In this document: piece by piece, positions 27,869-36,986 of the stretch
Numbering within the stretch: the stretch's first letter is position 1
Layout of the letters: each line of letters starts with the position of its first letter
Source: Thomasclavelia spiroformis DSM 1552
GTDB taxonomy: Bacteria; Bacillota_I; Bacilli_A; Erysipelotrichales; Coprobacillaceae
NCBI RefSeq assembly: GCF_025149465.1
Contig: NZ_CP102275.1
Span: 1,116,001 to 1,180,000, forward strand
Reading direction: 5' to 3'
Length of the DNA stretch: 64,000 bases
The notes under the pieces: generated by a model
What the model was told of the DNA's origin: nothing
The model's database searches: none
The model's input: only the letters and a program-made list of their open reading frames with translations
Position numbers and translations under genes: made by a program

Positions 27869-29224
27869 ATGGATCAAATTTTAATGAAAGAAAAATCAAT
27901 CTGGCGTCTTGTTTTTATTATGTCAGTTCCTAATGTTTTATCAATGCTTGTAAATTCATTGTATAATATTGTTGATAGTTTTTTTGTAGCCCAAATAAGT
28001 GAAAATGCAATGACGGCGTTATCGTTTGTTTTTCCAATCCAAAATCTTGTTACGTCGATTGGCGTTGGTTTTGGAGTCGGAATTAATGCAGTTATTGCTT
28101 TAAGTTTAGGAGCAAAAAAACTAAAAATGGCTGATTGTGCAACTTCATTAGGGATATTTTTAAGCTTTTTACATGGCTTGATTCTTACAGCTATATGTAT
28201 TTTAATCATGCCGTGGTTTTTAAGTTTATTTACAGATAATCAAGAAATTATTTCAATGGGAATTGAATATTCTAATATGGCATTTTTATTTGCTGTTTCT
28301 GTTAATGTTGGAATTGCTTTAGAAAAAGTTTTTCAAGCCTTAGGAAAGATGAAGACAACAATGGTTGTGTTGATTGCTGGTTGTATTACTAATATTATTT
28401 TAGATCCAATTCTTATTTTTGGATTAGGTCCTATTCCTGCTATGGGGATAGCTGGAGCGGCTTTAGCAACCGGAATTGGTCAAAGTTTAGTTGCATTTTT
28501 ATATGCTTATATTTATATTAGAAATCCTTTATCAGTTAAAATAAAAACAAAACTAATTAAACCTGAAAGAAAATTAATTAAAAAATTATACTATATTGGG
28601 ATTCCAGCAACTTTAAATATGGCTTTTCCTTCATTATTAATATCAGCTTTAAATGGGATTTTAGCTACATATTCACAAATTTATGTAACGATTTTAGGAA
28701 TTTATTATAAATTACAGACATTTGTATATCTTCCTGCAAATGGAATTATCCAAGGAATTCGTCCATTAATTAGTTTTAATTATGGAGCAAAAGAATATCA
28801 CCGGATGAAAAAGATTTATCGTACGGCTTTAGGTTTTTCTCTTGCAATTATGTTTTTAGGAACAATTCTTTGTTTCCTTGTTCCAGAACAGTTGATGAGT
28901 CTTTTTACAAAAAATCAAGAAACAATTAATTATGGAATTGAAGCTTTACAAATTATCAGTATTGGTTTTATGGTTTCCACAGTTTCAATTACAACTTGTG
29001 GAGCATTAGAAGCTTTAGGGGAAGGTTTAGCATCGCTTATTATTTCAGCTCTTAGATATATAGTTATTATCATTCCAATTGCATTTTGTTTAAGTAAGTG
29101 GTTAGGAGCTAAAGGCGTATGGCATGCTTTTTGGATTAGTGAAGTAGTTGTATGCGGTATTTCTTATTTGCTGTATCGAAAGTTTTTTGCTGTTAAAAAT
29201 AGAGAAATTGGTCAAGTGATATAA
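27869..29224 (+). CDS. MATE family efflux transporter (MepA-like)
   Basis: A 451-residue inner-membrane exporter with 12 hydrophobic segments in two repeats. It opens with the MATE-type IMSVPNVLSMLVNSLYNIVDSFFVAQ segment and has the second-half start YIGIPATLNMAFPSLL. It belongs to the MepA/DinF branch, proton- or sodium-driven. The ATG at 27869 follows GGGAGG; a longer reading to 27836 crosses the leader terminator. It has its own promoter and attenuator. If the leader is a guanidine sensor, the substrate would be guanidinium; otherwise it is a general multidrug exporter. Confidence 0.9.
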   Translation: MDQILMKEKSIWRLVFIMSVPNVLSMLVNSLYNIVDSFFVAQISENAMTALSFVFPIQNLVTSIGVGFGVGINAVIALSLGAKKLKMADCATSLGIFLSFLHGLILTAICILIMPWFLSLFTDNQEIISMGIEYSNMAFLFAVSVNVGIALEKVFQALGKMKTTMVVLIAGCITNIILDPILIFGLGPIPAMGIAGAALATGIGQSLVAFLYAYIYIRNPLSVKIKTKLIKPERKLIKKLYYIGIPATLNMAFPSLLISALNGILATYSQIYVTILGIYYKLQTFVYLPANGIIQGIRPLISFNYGAKEYHRMKKIYRTALGFSLAIMFLGTILCFLVPEQLMSLFTKNQETINYGIEALQIISIGFMVSTVSITTCGALEALGEGLASLIISALRYIVIIIPIAFCLSKWLGAKGVWHAFWISEVVVCGISYLLYRKFFAVKNREIGQVI

Positions 29225-29228
29225 AAGA

Positions 29229-29258
29229 TAGAAATCTGATTAGATTTCTATTTTTTTA
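29229..29258 (+). terminator. Terminator after the MATE gene
   Basis: AGAAATC and GATTTCT pair around TGATTA, followed by ATTTTTTT. Confidence 0.85.
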
Positions 29259-29261
29259 TAA

Positions 29262-29306
29262 ACAGTATATAACAGTTGACAACAGTTTTATACTGTTATA
29301 TACTGT
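29262..29306 (+). promoter_or_regulatory. Promoter and operator of the YtrA-type regulator operon
   Basis: ACAGTATATAACAGT (29262-29276) and its exact complement ACTGTTATATACTGT (29292-29306) lie 15 bases apart. Between and within them is a strong promoter: TTGACA (29276-29281), 17 bases, TATACT (29299-29304). One half-site touches the -35 and the other covers the -10, so a bound dimer would block RNA polymerase. The regulator gene directly follows, which indicates autoregulation. Confidence 0.85.
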
Positions 29307-29326
29307 TTATAGATAGGAGGAAGACA

Positions 29327-29698
29327 ATGAAAATAATTATAAATAATTCATCAATGACACCGATTTATGAACAAATAGTTGATCAAATCAAAGCAATGAT
29401 CATAAACGGTGAATTGGTTGCAAATACAGTTCTGCCTTCAGTACGTTCTTTATCTAAAGAACTAAAAATAAGTGCGCTGACAGTAAAAAAAGCGTATGAT
29501 CAACTTGAACAAACAGGTTTTACTATAACTGTTCATGGTAAAGGAACTTATGTTAATGCCTCAAATAAAAATTTAATTATTGAAGAACAAAGAAAAGAAG
29601 TTGAACAAGAAATAGAAATGGCAATTCAAAAAGGTAAACGTTGTGGTTTAAGTGATGAAGAAATTAGAGCGTTATTTGAATTGATGATGGAGGAATAG
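29327..29698 (+). CDS. GntR family transcriptional repressor, YtrA subfamily
   Basis: A 123-residue repressor with an N-terminal winged helix (PIYEQIVDQIKAMIINGEL, PSVRSLSKELKISALTVKKA and the wing HGKGTYV). A short C-terminal helix (LSDEEIRALFELM) stands in place of a ligand-binding domain, as in YtrA. YtrA proteins repress ABC transporters that answer to cell-wall antibiotics. The ATG at 29327 follows AGGAGG; the longer reading from 29276 lies over the promoter. The gene is two bases before an ABC ATPase, as in the ytr operon of Bacillus. The inverted repeat upstream is its likely operator. Confidence 0.92.
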   Translation: MKIIINNSSMTPIYEQIVDQIKAMIINGELVANTVLPSVRSLSKELKISALTVKKAYDQLEQTGFTITVHGKGTYVNASNKNLIIEEQRKEVEQEIEMAIQKGKRCGLSDEEIRALFELMMEE

Positions 29699-29700
29699 AT

Positions 29701-30552
29701 ATGTTAAAAATTGATAATCTAAAAAAACGATATGATTCATTTGAACTTGATTGTTCTTTACAAGTAAAACCAGGTTATATTACTGGCTTAATTGGTCAAA
29801 ATGGTGCTGGAAAAAGTACAACTTTTAAAGCAATTCTCGGTTTAATTAATTTTGATAGTGGCAAAATTACAATTTTTAATAAAGATATTAAAGAGATTAC
29901 AATTTTAGATAAACAAAAATTAGGAGTTGTATTATCTGATTCAGGGTTTAGTGGTTATTTAAGAATTATTGATATAATTCCTGTTTTATCAAATTTATAT
30001 AATAAATTTGATAAAGAATTTTTTATAGAGCAGTGTCATCGCTTAGCTTTACCGATGAATAAACAAATTAAAGGATTTTCTACAGGAATGAAAGCTAAAT
30101 TAAAAATTTTAGTAGCAATTAGTCATGATACAGAGCTTTTGATTCTTGATGAACCAACATCAGGATTAGATGTTATGGCTAGAAATGAAGTGTTAGAAAC
30201 GCTAAGAGAGTATATGGAAAAAGATGATAAGCGCGCAATTTTGATTAGTTCACATATTTCAAGTGATTTAGAAAATCTTTGTGATGATTTATATATGATT
30301 GATAATGGGAAAATAATTTTTCATGAAGATAGTGATGTTTTATTAAGCGATTATGCTTTATTGAAAGTTGATGACAAGCAATTTAATCAATTAGATAAAC
30401 AATATATTTTAAGATATAAAAAAGAAAATTTTGGTTATTCATGTTTAACGAATCAAAGACAGTTTTATATGGAAAATTATCCAAATATTGTAATTGAAAA
30501 AGGCAATATTGATGAATTGATTCCTATAATGATTAGAGGTGTAGAAAAATGA
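29701..30552 (+). CDS. ABC transporter ATP-binding protein
   Basis: A 283-residue ATPase of an ABC-2 type exporter. Walker A is GQNGAGKST (residues ~33-41), the signature region is KGFSTGMKAKLKI, Walker B is LLILDEPTSGLD and the switch histidine is in LISSH. A C-terminal extension of ~70 residues is typical of drug or bacteriocin exporters. It overlaps the permease gene by four bases. It is co-regulated with the YtrA-type repressor, so its inducer is probably an envelope-acting compound. Confidence 0.93.
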   Translation: MLKIDNLKKRYDSFELDCSLQVKPGYITGLIGQNGAGKSTTFKAILGLINFDSGKITIFNKDIKEITILDKQKLGVVLSDSGFSGYLRIIDIIPVLSNLYNKFDKEFFIEQCHRLALPMNKQIKGFSTGMKAKLKILVAISHDTELLILDEPTSGLDVMARNEVLETLREYMEKDDKRAILISSHISSDLENLCDDLYMIDNGKIIFHEDSDVLLSDYALLKVDDKQFNQLDKQYILRYKKENFGYSCLTNQRQFYMENYPNIVIEKGNIDELIPIMIRGVEK

Positions 30553-31199
30553 AGGGTTTAATAATAAAAGATTTTAAATTATTAATGATGCAAAAGAGTT
30601 TTTTTATAACTTTAACAATTGTTGCAATATTTTTTGGGATAACAACAGATAGTATATTTGTAATCGGTTTTTTAACAATGATTTGTTCGATGTTTGCTTT
30701 AAGTACTATTAGTTATGATGAATTTGATAATGGCAATGCATTTTTATTTTCACTACCGATTACAAGAAAAGGTTATGTTATTGAAAAGTATATTTTTGCA
30801 ATTATGCTTGGTGTTATATCACTTATTTTATCAACAATAATTGCATGTATATTGACGTTATTTTTAAATAGTACAGTTACAAATGATTTGTTTTTGATAG
30901 CATTGATTTATATCCCAATTGTTTTAATATTACAATCATTAATGCTACCTTTGCAAATAAAATTTGGTAGTGAAAAAAGCAGAGTTGCAATGTTTATAGT
31001 TTTTGCAATAATATTTATTATTGGTTATGGATTTAATGAACTAATTAGAATATTAAACATTGATTTTACACCAGTTATTAATACATTATTAACGATGAAT
31101 ATCAGTATGATTTTAGTGATTGTTATGCTACTATCTTTAATAATAATGTTTATATCATGTAAGATTAGTATGAAAATAATAAAAAATAAAGAGTTTTAA
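30549..31199 (+). CDS. ABC-2 type transporter permease
   Basis: A 216-residue protein with six hydrophobic segments and the ABC-2 permease start MKGLIIKDFKLLMMQKSFF. The motif SYDEFDNGNAFLFSLPITRK, between helices 2 and 3, is typical of this permease family. The ATG overlaps the ATPase stop. It is the membrane partner of that ATPase and the last gene of the operon; a terminator follows directly. Confidence 0.9.
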   Translation: MKGLIIKDFKLLMMQKSFFITLTIVAIFFGITTDSIFVIGFLTMICSMFALSTISYDEFDNGNAFLFSLPITRKGYVIEKYIFAIMLGVISLILSTIIACILTLFLNSTVTNDLFLIALIYIPIVLILQSLMLPLQIKFGSEKSRVAMFIVFAIIFIIGYGFNELIRILNIDFTPVINTLLTMNISMILVIVMLLSLIIMFISCKISMKIIKNKEF

Positions 31200-31200
31200 A

Positions 31201-31228
31201 ATCAGGTTAACAACCTGATTTTATTATT
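31201..31228 (+). terminator. Terminator after the ABC exporter operon
   Basis: ATCAGGTT and AACCTGAT pair around AAC, followed by TTTATTATTTT. Confidence 0.85.
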
Positions 31229-31317
31229 TTAGATTATGAGACTTTTATAAGGTATTATGTTAAAATAATTATAAAATTTAAAGATATAAAAATTTTTAAA
31301 TAAATGGAGTGGATAAT

Positions 31318-32274
31318 ATGAAAAAAATAATTACTGTATTAATAGCTATGTTGTTTTTATTTGCAGGATGTCAAAAGCAAGAAGAAAAGAGTGTTGATTT
31401 TTGGATGGCAATAGTTGATGCGATTAAGGATCAATTAGAAGATAATTGGTATCAAAATGATGATTTTTCTATTGCTGTTGAAGATTTAAAAAATGCAAAA
31501 GATGCTGATCATCCTTCTTTGACAATAAGAAAAGAAATTAAAGAAGAAGAAACTATTAAAAATGTAATGTTTTCATTACAAAATGAAGATGAAAAATCTC
31601 TTGAATATATTTATGAAATAACTGAATCTGGAGGTAAGAGTCAAACTTTAAAGATTAAAGCAGAAAATGAAAATTATAATGAATATACATTAGATTATGA
31701 AAATTATGATTCCAAGGCAAATGGGAAATTATCAATTGGTGAAGATAATCAAATTACATATGATAATATACCTTTGTTAAAAGAAACATTATTGATGTCT
31801 TTACAATTACTAAATGAGTTTCAAGCAGAATTTGACATCAATTTACAAGATTACAATTTTGTCAATCTTCCACAATTAACAAACGATCTAGAAATACCGC
31901 CACTTAATCAAGTTAGCCAAGAAACATCATTAACAATTGATTATTATTCATCACCTCATGCAAATGCTAGAGGATATATGTTGAGTGATTTTGTAAAGGT
32001 TAGTAAAGATTTTACGGCTATTGAATTTGGTGTTTATAATCTTGATCGTGAAGATTATGATTTAAAAAATGAAGCTACATTAAAAAAACGTAGTCTTGAT
32101 AATTGCTATGATATAGTTCAAAAAGGTGATCCAGATGTTAATTATGCAATTTATTTTGATGGAAGCAAGGCATATATGTATGATCAAACAACTAGTGATA
32201 GCGATATTGAAAACGATGTTAAAAATAATAATGCATTACAAGCCCTGATTATTTTACAAATATCTAATGAATAA
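31318..32274 (+). CDS. Lipoprotein of unknown function
   Basis: A 318-residue exported lipoprotein. The signal peptide (KKIITVLIAMLFLFAGC) ends with a lipobox whose Cys19 would be lipidated. The mature part is acidic and mostly beta/alpha mixed, with no motif I recognise. The ATG follows GGAGTGGAT; the reading from 31309 adds three residues. It is transcribed alone, between two terminators. Attachment to the outer face of the membrane is the only firm prediction. Confidence 0.85.
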   Translation: MKKIITVLIAMLFLFAGCQKQEEKSVDFWMAIVDAIKDQLEDNWYQNDDFSIAVEDLKNAKDADHPSLTIRKEIKEEETIKNVMFSLQNEDEKSLEYIYEITESGGKSQTLKIKAENENYNEYTLDYENYDSKANGKLSIGEDNQITYDNIPLLKETLLMSLQLLNEFQAEFDINLQDYNFVNLPQLTNDLEIPPLNQVSQETSLTIDYYSSPHANARGYMLSDFVKVSKDFTAIEFGVYNLDREDYDLKNEATLKKRSLDNCYDIVQKGDPDVNYAIYFDGSKAYMYDQTTSDSDIENDVKNNNALQALIILQISNE

Positions 32275-32301
32275 AAAAATTCCCGATGGGGATTTTTTTA
32301 T
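32275..32301. terminator. Bidirectional terminator between convergent genes
   Basis: ATTCCC and GGGGAT pair around GAT, flanked by A6 and T7 runs. It can serve the lipoprotein gene and the minus-strand gene on its right. Confidence 0.8.
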
Positions 32302-32811
32302 TTAACTATTAAAAATAGGGAATGCTGGTGGATTTATTGTAAAAAATGCAAAGAGAATAATTATTACAATCATTAAAAATATCGCAAAGTGATATTCGAT
32401 TCCTTTTCCATGACGGTAATAATGTAAACCAAGAATTTGACCAATTGCTAAAGAAGCTAATAAAATCAAAATATCAATAATCAAAGATTCAATCCCAAAA
32501 GCTTGACTATAAAAATAAAATAGCATTGGAATTGCTATAATTGCACTAATCATTGCAATTAAAGCACTAGTAAACCAGGCATTGACAAATAAATCTTTTT
32601 TTCTAAACAAATAAAAAATAAACCACCAAATAAAAACTGGCAAAACAACCATTTTAGTATGCTCAAAAATACTTTCATTAATAGGAACAAATAAACCGAT
32701 AATAAAACATTCACCAGTTAACGAATATAAAAAATGAAATAATGAACCAACAGCAAACAAAACTAAAATACCAAGTAAAGTATATGTTTCTGGTTTTATT
32801 CTTTTTAACAT
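32302..32811 (-). CDS. DUF6512 family membrane protein
   Basis: A 169-residue protein with five membrane segments. The motif GSLFHFLYSLTG followed by FVPINESIFEHTKMVVLPV is the signature I associate with DUF6512. Conserved His and Glu in these motifs sit at a membrane face, but no function is established. The ATG at 32811 follows GAGGAGGG; a six-residue longer start (32829) is less well placed. It is monocistronic. Confidence 0.8.
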   Translation of the reverse strand: MLKRIKPETYTLLGILVLFAVGSLFHFLYSLTGECFIIGLFVPINESIFEHTKMVVLPVFIWWFIFYLFRKKDLFVNAWFTSALIAMISAIIAIPMLFYFYSQAFGIESLIIDILILLASLAIGQILGLHYYRHGKGIEYHFAIFLMIVIIILFAFFTINPPAFPIFNS

Positions 32812-33077
32812 AGAGCCCTCCTCAAACAAAGTATATCAATAATAATTGAAAATATGACAAGATGTGATGAAACATTTAATTTATTTCTGTTTATGTTATT
32901 AAGTAATATATTAATGATATAAAAAAGTTTTATAAAATAATTTTTATTTCTATGATAAGGTGATTGAAAATTAAAATAAAGTATAAAAATTGATAAATGA
33001 ATTTTGTTGTTTATTTAAAAAATAAGTGGGTATATTTAGTTTGATGATGCATAGATTGTTATTAAAGGAGGTCTTGA

Positions 33078-33461
33078 TTGTTGAAAAGAAAGTTAATTTC
33101 TCTTTTTATTGGTAATCAGATGGAAAATCAAATTATTATTACTTTATTAAAAGATGGCATTAGTTATATACTTAGGATTGAATATTTATGTGATAATGAT
33201 AAAATAAAAGAAACTAATCATGAGATTGATAAAGATTTAGTGTATTGGATATTTTGTAATTTAAGAGTAATGGTTGATCAAAATAATTATATTGATACTA
33301 ATAATGAACTTGCTAATATTAAAATATATTATGGGGATAATAAGTATTTGGAATATAAGCTTACTAAAAAGATTTTGAAATGTTTTACAGGATTGAATGA
33401 TGTTATTAAATATATGTATGGGTATATTGATGATAGTTTAAATAAAAGTGTGTTTATATAA
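33078..33461 (+). CDS. Hypothetical protein
   Basis: A 127-residue soluble protein with no recognised domain. It is lysine- and asparagine-rich with a beta-strand pattern in the first half (QIIITLLKDGISYILRIEYL). Translation would start at one of two adjacent TTG codons (33078 or 33081), about ten bases after AAAGGAGG, which supports it being a real gene. A terminator follows the stop. The neighbours give no hint of its role. Confidence 0.6.
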   Translation: MLKRKLISLFIGNQMENQIIITLLKDGISYILRIEYLCDNDKIKETNHEIDKDLVYWIFCNLRVMVDQNNYIDTNNELANIKIYYGDNKYLEYKLTKKILKCFTGLNDVIKYMYGYIDDSLNKSVFI

Positions 33462-33462
33462 G

Positions 33463-33505
33463 TTAGCCAATTTATCAATTTTATATTGATAGTTGGCTAT
33501 TTTTA
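33463..33505 (+). terminator. Terminator after the hypothetical gene
   Basis: TAGCCAA and TTGGCTA pair as outer arms, with inner TCAAT/ATTGA, followed by TTTTTAT. Confidence 0.8.
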
Positions 33506-34282
33506 TAATTAATCACATAAAAAAAGAAAAATGATCACTAAAAAAGTATAAGATAATAAGGTGATTGAATTGGTTAAACGAGTAGATAAAATCTATGATT
33601 TTAAAAATGATTTCATGTTCAAACACTCTCTTGGAAATGACCAAGATTCTGATTCCTTTTATTTACTTAATCTTTATTGAAGGTATTTTAAATATCAGCT
33701 GTAAATCAATTACGATCTTAAATCCTGATCTTGTCGTTGAAAATATTGAAGATAAAGATATGCTTTTAGATATTAGAGTACAAACCAATACTGGTGATTA
33801 TGTTAATATCGAAATGTTTTCTAAAAATCAGTATCAAATATATGGTGCATCATTGTTATCAAGACAGGAAAAAGAAGGAGATGATTATCAAAAAATATCA
33901 ATCATGTATATCAGATAATCTTTATCGATGATATCGATAAAGCAAACTTAAAACCATATGATTGCTATGAAAGCAGAAATGAAGAAGGAAATAAGATGGT
34001 AGAGATCATGAAAGGAAAGATAGACAGATTCAATCAGGATGAACAGTTAAGAGACATGGTATATAAAAGGAGCTTAAATTGCTGGGCTAATGAACGAGAC
34101 AAATAGGACATGTATGAAAATGGAAAAGAAGAAGGGGTTGAACAAGGTCTTGAAATGGGAATCAAACAGGGAGTTATGCAAGGAATCATAGAAAAAAGTA
34201 AAGAGAAGACAAAACAATTATTTAATAAATACTATCCCAAAGAAGATGATAGTATTTTAGAAAATTTAAATAGTGAAAAATA

Positions 34283-35681
34283 GAGAGTGTAAATAATTTT
34301 GTGTAAACTAATCCACCAATGGTAGAATTAAATTAACTGCCAAAGGAGGATTTTTATTATGAGTAAAAAAGATATAGTTAAATATATAATTGATGAGTAT
34401 GGTGTTACATCACCTACTGACATAACTAATGCATTAAAAGACTTATTAGGTGAAACATTACAAGATATGTTGAACTCTGAATTTGATGAATATATGGGAT
34501 ATGACAAGTATGATCAAAAAACAGATAAAACTAATTATCGTAATGGAACTTACAAAAAAACAGTTAAAACATCTCAAGGGAATATGGATTTAAATATTCC
34601 AAGAGATAGAAACTCATCATTTGATTCAGTTATTATAGAAAAACACAATCGTGATATTAGTGATATTGATAACAAAGTTATCAACTTATATGCCCGTGGT
34701 ATGTCTGCAAGAGATATCAGTGATACTATTAAAGATATTTATGGTGTAGAAGTTAGTGCAGCTATGATAAGTAAAATAACAGATAAAATTATACCTAAAG
34801 CTTTAGAATGGCAAAATAGACCATTAGATACTGTATATCCAATAGTCTTTATTGATTGTGTTCATTTTAATGTTAAAGCAGATAATATGGTTACCAAAAA
34901 AGCTGCATATGTTGTCTTAGGGGTTAATGAGAATGGATATAAGGAAATACTTGGTATTTGGATTGGCGAAAACGAAACAGCTAAATTCTGGCTATCAGTA
35001 CTAACTGATTTAAAGAATAGAGGAGTTAAGGATATATTAATTATTTGTAGTGATGGTCTTCCAGGTATTAAACAGGCAATTGAATCAGCATTCCCAAATA
35101 CAGTACAACAAAGATGTATAGTTCATCTAATTAGAAATTCATGTAAATACTTGAGTTATAAAGATAGAAAAGAATTCTGTAAAGATCTAAGAACAGTATA
35201 TACAGCATCTACAGGTGATAAAGCATTAGAAGCACTAGATAAGTGTAAAGATAAATGGGGAGATAAATATCCGTATGCATTTAAGCCATGGGAAGATAAT
35301 TGGAATGAAGTTTGTAATATGTTTAATTATGTTCCAGAACTAAGAAAAATCATGTACACAACGAATGCAATTGAAAGTCTGAATAGTGCATTTAGAAAGT
35401 TTACTAAAATAAGAACAGTATTCCCAACAGATGAAAGTTTATTTAAATCTTTGTACTTAGCTCAGGATAAAATAACAAGTAAATGGAATGTCCCATATGG
35501 TAATTGGGGAGTTATATATTCTAGTCTTCAAATCATCTTTGAAGGGAGGCTTTAACGAGAACGTTTACAATTAAATATATTATGATATGATATAAAAAAG
35601 TAACTGTATGATTACTCAATACAGTTACCCATCAAATTCTATCATTGGAAATAGACTTTACACAAAATAATTTACAGGCTC
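34283..35681 (+). mobile_element. IS256-family insertion sequence, complete
   Basis: The 1399-base element begins GAGAGTGTAAATAATTTTGT and ends with the complement of GAGCCTGTAAATTATTTTGT. The ~25-base inverted ends differ at only a few bases. One intact transposase fills the element, and a perfect 8-base duplication of GAAAAATA flanks it. Intact ends, gene and duplication suggest a recent insertion. Confidence 0.92.
34359..35555 (+). CDS. IS256 family (mutator type) transposase
   Basis: A 398-residue DDE transposase. N-terminal: DMLNSEFDEYMGYDKYD and YRNGTYKKTVKTSQGNMDL, standard for the family. Catalytic residues appear in IVFIDCVHFNVK (first D), LIICSDGLPGIKQAI (second D) and TTNAIESLNSAFRK (E), with the family QRCIVHLIRN motif between. 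Full length, strong ribosome binding site AAAGGAGG before the ATG. It should be active. Confidence 0.96.
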   Translation: MSKKDIVKYIIDEYGVTSPTDITNALKDLLGETLQDMLNSEFDEYMGYDKYDQKTDKTNYRNGTYKKTVKTSQGNMDLNIPRDRNSSFDSVIIEKHNRDISDIDNKVINLYARGMSARDISDTIKDIYGVEVSAAMISKITDKIIPKALEWQNRPLDTVYPIVFIDCVHFNVKADNMVTKKAAYVVLGVNENGYKEILGIWIGENETAKFWLSVLTDLKNRGVKDILIICSDGLPGIKQAIESAFPNTVQQRCIVHLIRNSCKYLSYKDRKEFCKDLRTVYTASTGDKALEALDKCKDKWGDKYPYAFKPWEDNWNEVCNMFNYVPELRKIMYTTNAIESLNSAFRKFTKIRTVFPTDESLFKSLYLAQDKITSKWNVPYGNWGVIYSSLQIIFEGRL

Positions 35682-35762
35682 GAAAAATATGATAAGATAT
35701 TTGAAATGATTTTAGATAATCGAAGTATTAATGAAATTAAAGGGTTTTTAAAATAATATTTG

Positions 35763-35795
35763 AGGATTAAATCAAAACGATTTAATCTTTTTTAT
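35763..35795 (+). terminator. Hairpin terminator after the Rpn remnant
   Basis: GATTAAATC and GATTTAATC pair around AAAAC, followed by TTTTTT. Confidence 0.8.
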
Positions 35796-35936
35796 ATTTA
35801 AATATCATGAATATATAGTTAGTGTGGTTATAAAAATACAGTTACCAATTGATAGAAATATTTTATTAATAGTGATGTAATTTTTATTGCAAGCCGATAT
35901 TATTATAATAATGTAAAAAACGAATTTTAAAATTTA

Positions 35937-35965
35937 TTGCTTAAATAAACATAATTTGATACAAT
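35937..35965 (+). promoter_or_regulatory. Promoter of the trigger-factor-like gene
   Basis: TTGCTT (35937-35942), 17 bases, TACAAT (35960-35965), about 30 bases before the start codon. Confidence 0.6.
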
Positions 35966-35996
35966 TAGACGGTCAATTGAAGAAAGGAATCTGAAA

Positions 35997-36947
35997 ATGA
36001 GTAAAATTAATAAGTTAGGGCAATATAAAGGTGTCGAAATTAAAGTAACAAAACAAACTGTAACTCAAGAAGAAATTGAAGCACAATTAAATGCAATTGT
36101 AACGCAAAATCCAATTCTTGAAGAAAAAAATGGTGAGGTAGCTAAAGGTGACCTTACAACAATTGATTTTGAAGGGTTTAAAGATGGAGCTGCTTTTGAA
36201 GGTGGAAGTGCAAAAGGACATAAATTAGAAATTGGTTCAAATCAATTTATTCCTGGTTTTGAAGATCAAATGATTGGAATGAAACAAGGAGAAACTAGAG
36301 ATTTAAATTTAACATTTCCCCAAAATTATGGAGTTAGTGATTTAGCTGGAGCTGATGTTGTTTTTAAAGTAACAGTTCATAAAATTGAAACTAAAAAAGA
36401 TGCTACGTTAAATGATGAATTTGTTGCAGGGTTAAATATTCCAAGTATCGAAACTGTTGAACAATTACATGAAAGTGTTAAAGCTAATATTCAAAATCAT
36501 CATGATCAAACTTATCAAGGTCAAAAAGAAAATGCTGCTTTTGATCAAGTATTAAGTAATAGTGAAGTTGAAATTAGTGAAGATGATTTACAAAAAGCAA
36601 TTGAAAAATATATTGAACATGTAAAGATGCAACTTGCACAACAAGGAATGCAATTAGAACAATATCTTCAAATGATGAATATGGATCATGAAACATTCAA
36701 AAAACAAATTGAACCATCTGCTAAACAACAAGCTACATTTGAAGCAATTATTGATGAAATTGTAAAATTGGAAAATATTCAAACAACAGATGAAGAAGTA
36801 CAACAACAATTAGAAAAAATTGCTTTATATAATAATACATCTAAAGAAGAAGTATTAAAACATGTTGAACCTGAAAACTTAAGAAATGATTTCAACCGTG
36901 TTAAAGCAAGTCAATTAATTATTGAAAGTGCAGTTGTAATCGAATAA
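35997..36947 (+). CDS. Trigger-factor-like FKBP chaperone lacking the ribosome-binding domain
   Basis: A 316-residue protein. It begins LGQYKGVEIKVTKQTVTQEE, which matches the segment that follows the ribosome-binding domain in normal trigger factor (~430 residues). An FKBP peptidyl-prolyl isomerase domain follows (GDLTTIDFEGFKDGAAFEGG ... GFEDQMIGMKQGE). The C-terminal substrate-cradle helices contain the glutamine-rich arm. The N-terminal domain with the ribosome tail-binding signature is absent. AAAGGAATC precedes the ATG and a dedicated promoter lies just upstream, so the short form is not an assembly cut. It would act as a free cytosolic folding helper. Confidence 0.88.
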   Translation: MSKINKLGQYKGVEIKVTKQTVTQEEIEAQLNAIVTQNPILEEKNGEVAKGDLTTIDFEGFKDGAAFEGGSAKGHKLEIGSNQFIPGFEDQMIGMKQGETRDLNLTFPQNYGVSDLAGADVVFKVTVHKIETKKDATLNDEFVAGLNIPSIETVEQLHESVKANIQNHHDQTYQGQKENAAFDQVLSNSEVEISEDDLQKAIEKYIEHVKMQLAQQGMQLEQYLQMMNMDHETFKKQIEPSAKQQATFEAIIDEIVKLENIQTTDEEVQQQLEKIALYNNTSKEEVLKHVEPENLRNDFNRVKASQLIIESAVVIE

Positions 36948-36975
36948 ACCGATAGATTTTCTATCGGTTTTTCCA
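36946..36975 (+). terminator. Terminator after the trigger-factor-like gene
   Basis: AACCGATAGA and TCTATCGGTT pair around TTT, then TTTTCC. Confidence 0.85.
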
Positions 36976-36986
36976 CGAAAAATAAC

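Larger units (their letters stand above)
34275..35689 (+). repeat. 8-bp target site duplication flanking IS256 copy
   Basis: GAAAAATA occurs at 34275-34282 and again at 35682-35689, exactly outside the inverted ends of the element. This is the duplication size expected for IS256-family insertion. Confidence 0.85.
33570..35756 (+). pseudogene. Rpn family nuclease/transposase-like gene, broken by shifts and by IS256
   Basis: The start LVKRVDKIYDFKNDFMFKHSLG, the core ILNPDLVVENIEDKDMLLDIRVQT followed by GDYVNIEM, and the tail with ENGKEEGVEQGLEMGIKQG are typical of the Rpn / PD-(D/E)XK nuclease family. They lie in at least three frames with stops between them. The last codons are split: ENLNSEK ends at the IS256 left edge (34282). 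The frame resumes after the right target duplicate (35682), reading EKYDKIFEMILDNRS and GFLK to the TAA at 35756. Without the IS the end reads continuously. Confidence 0.85.
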
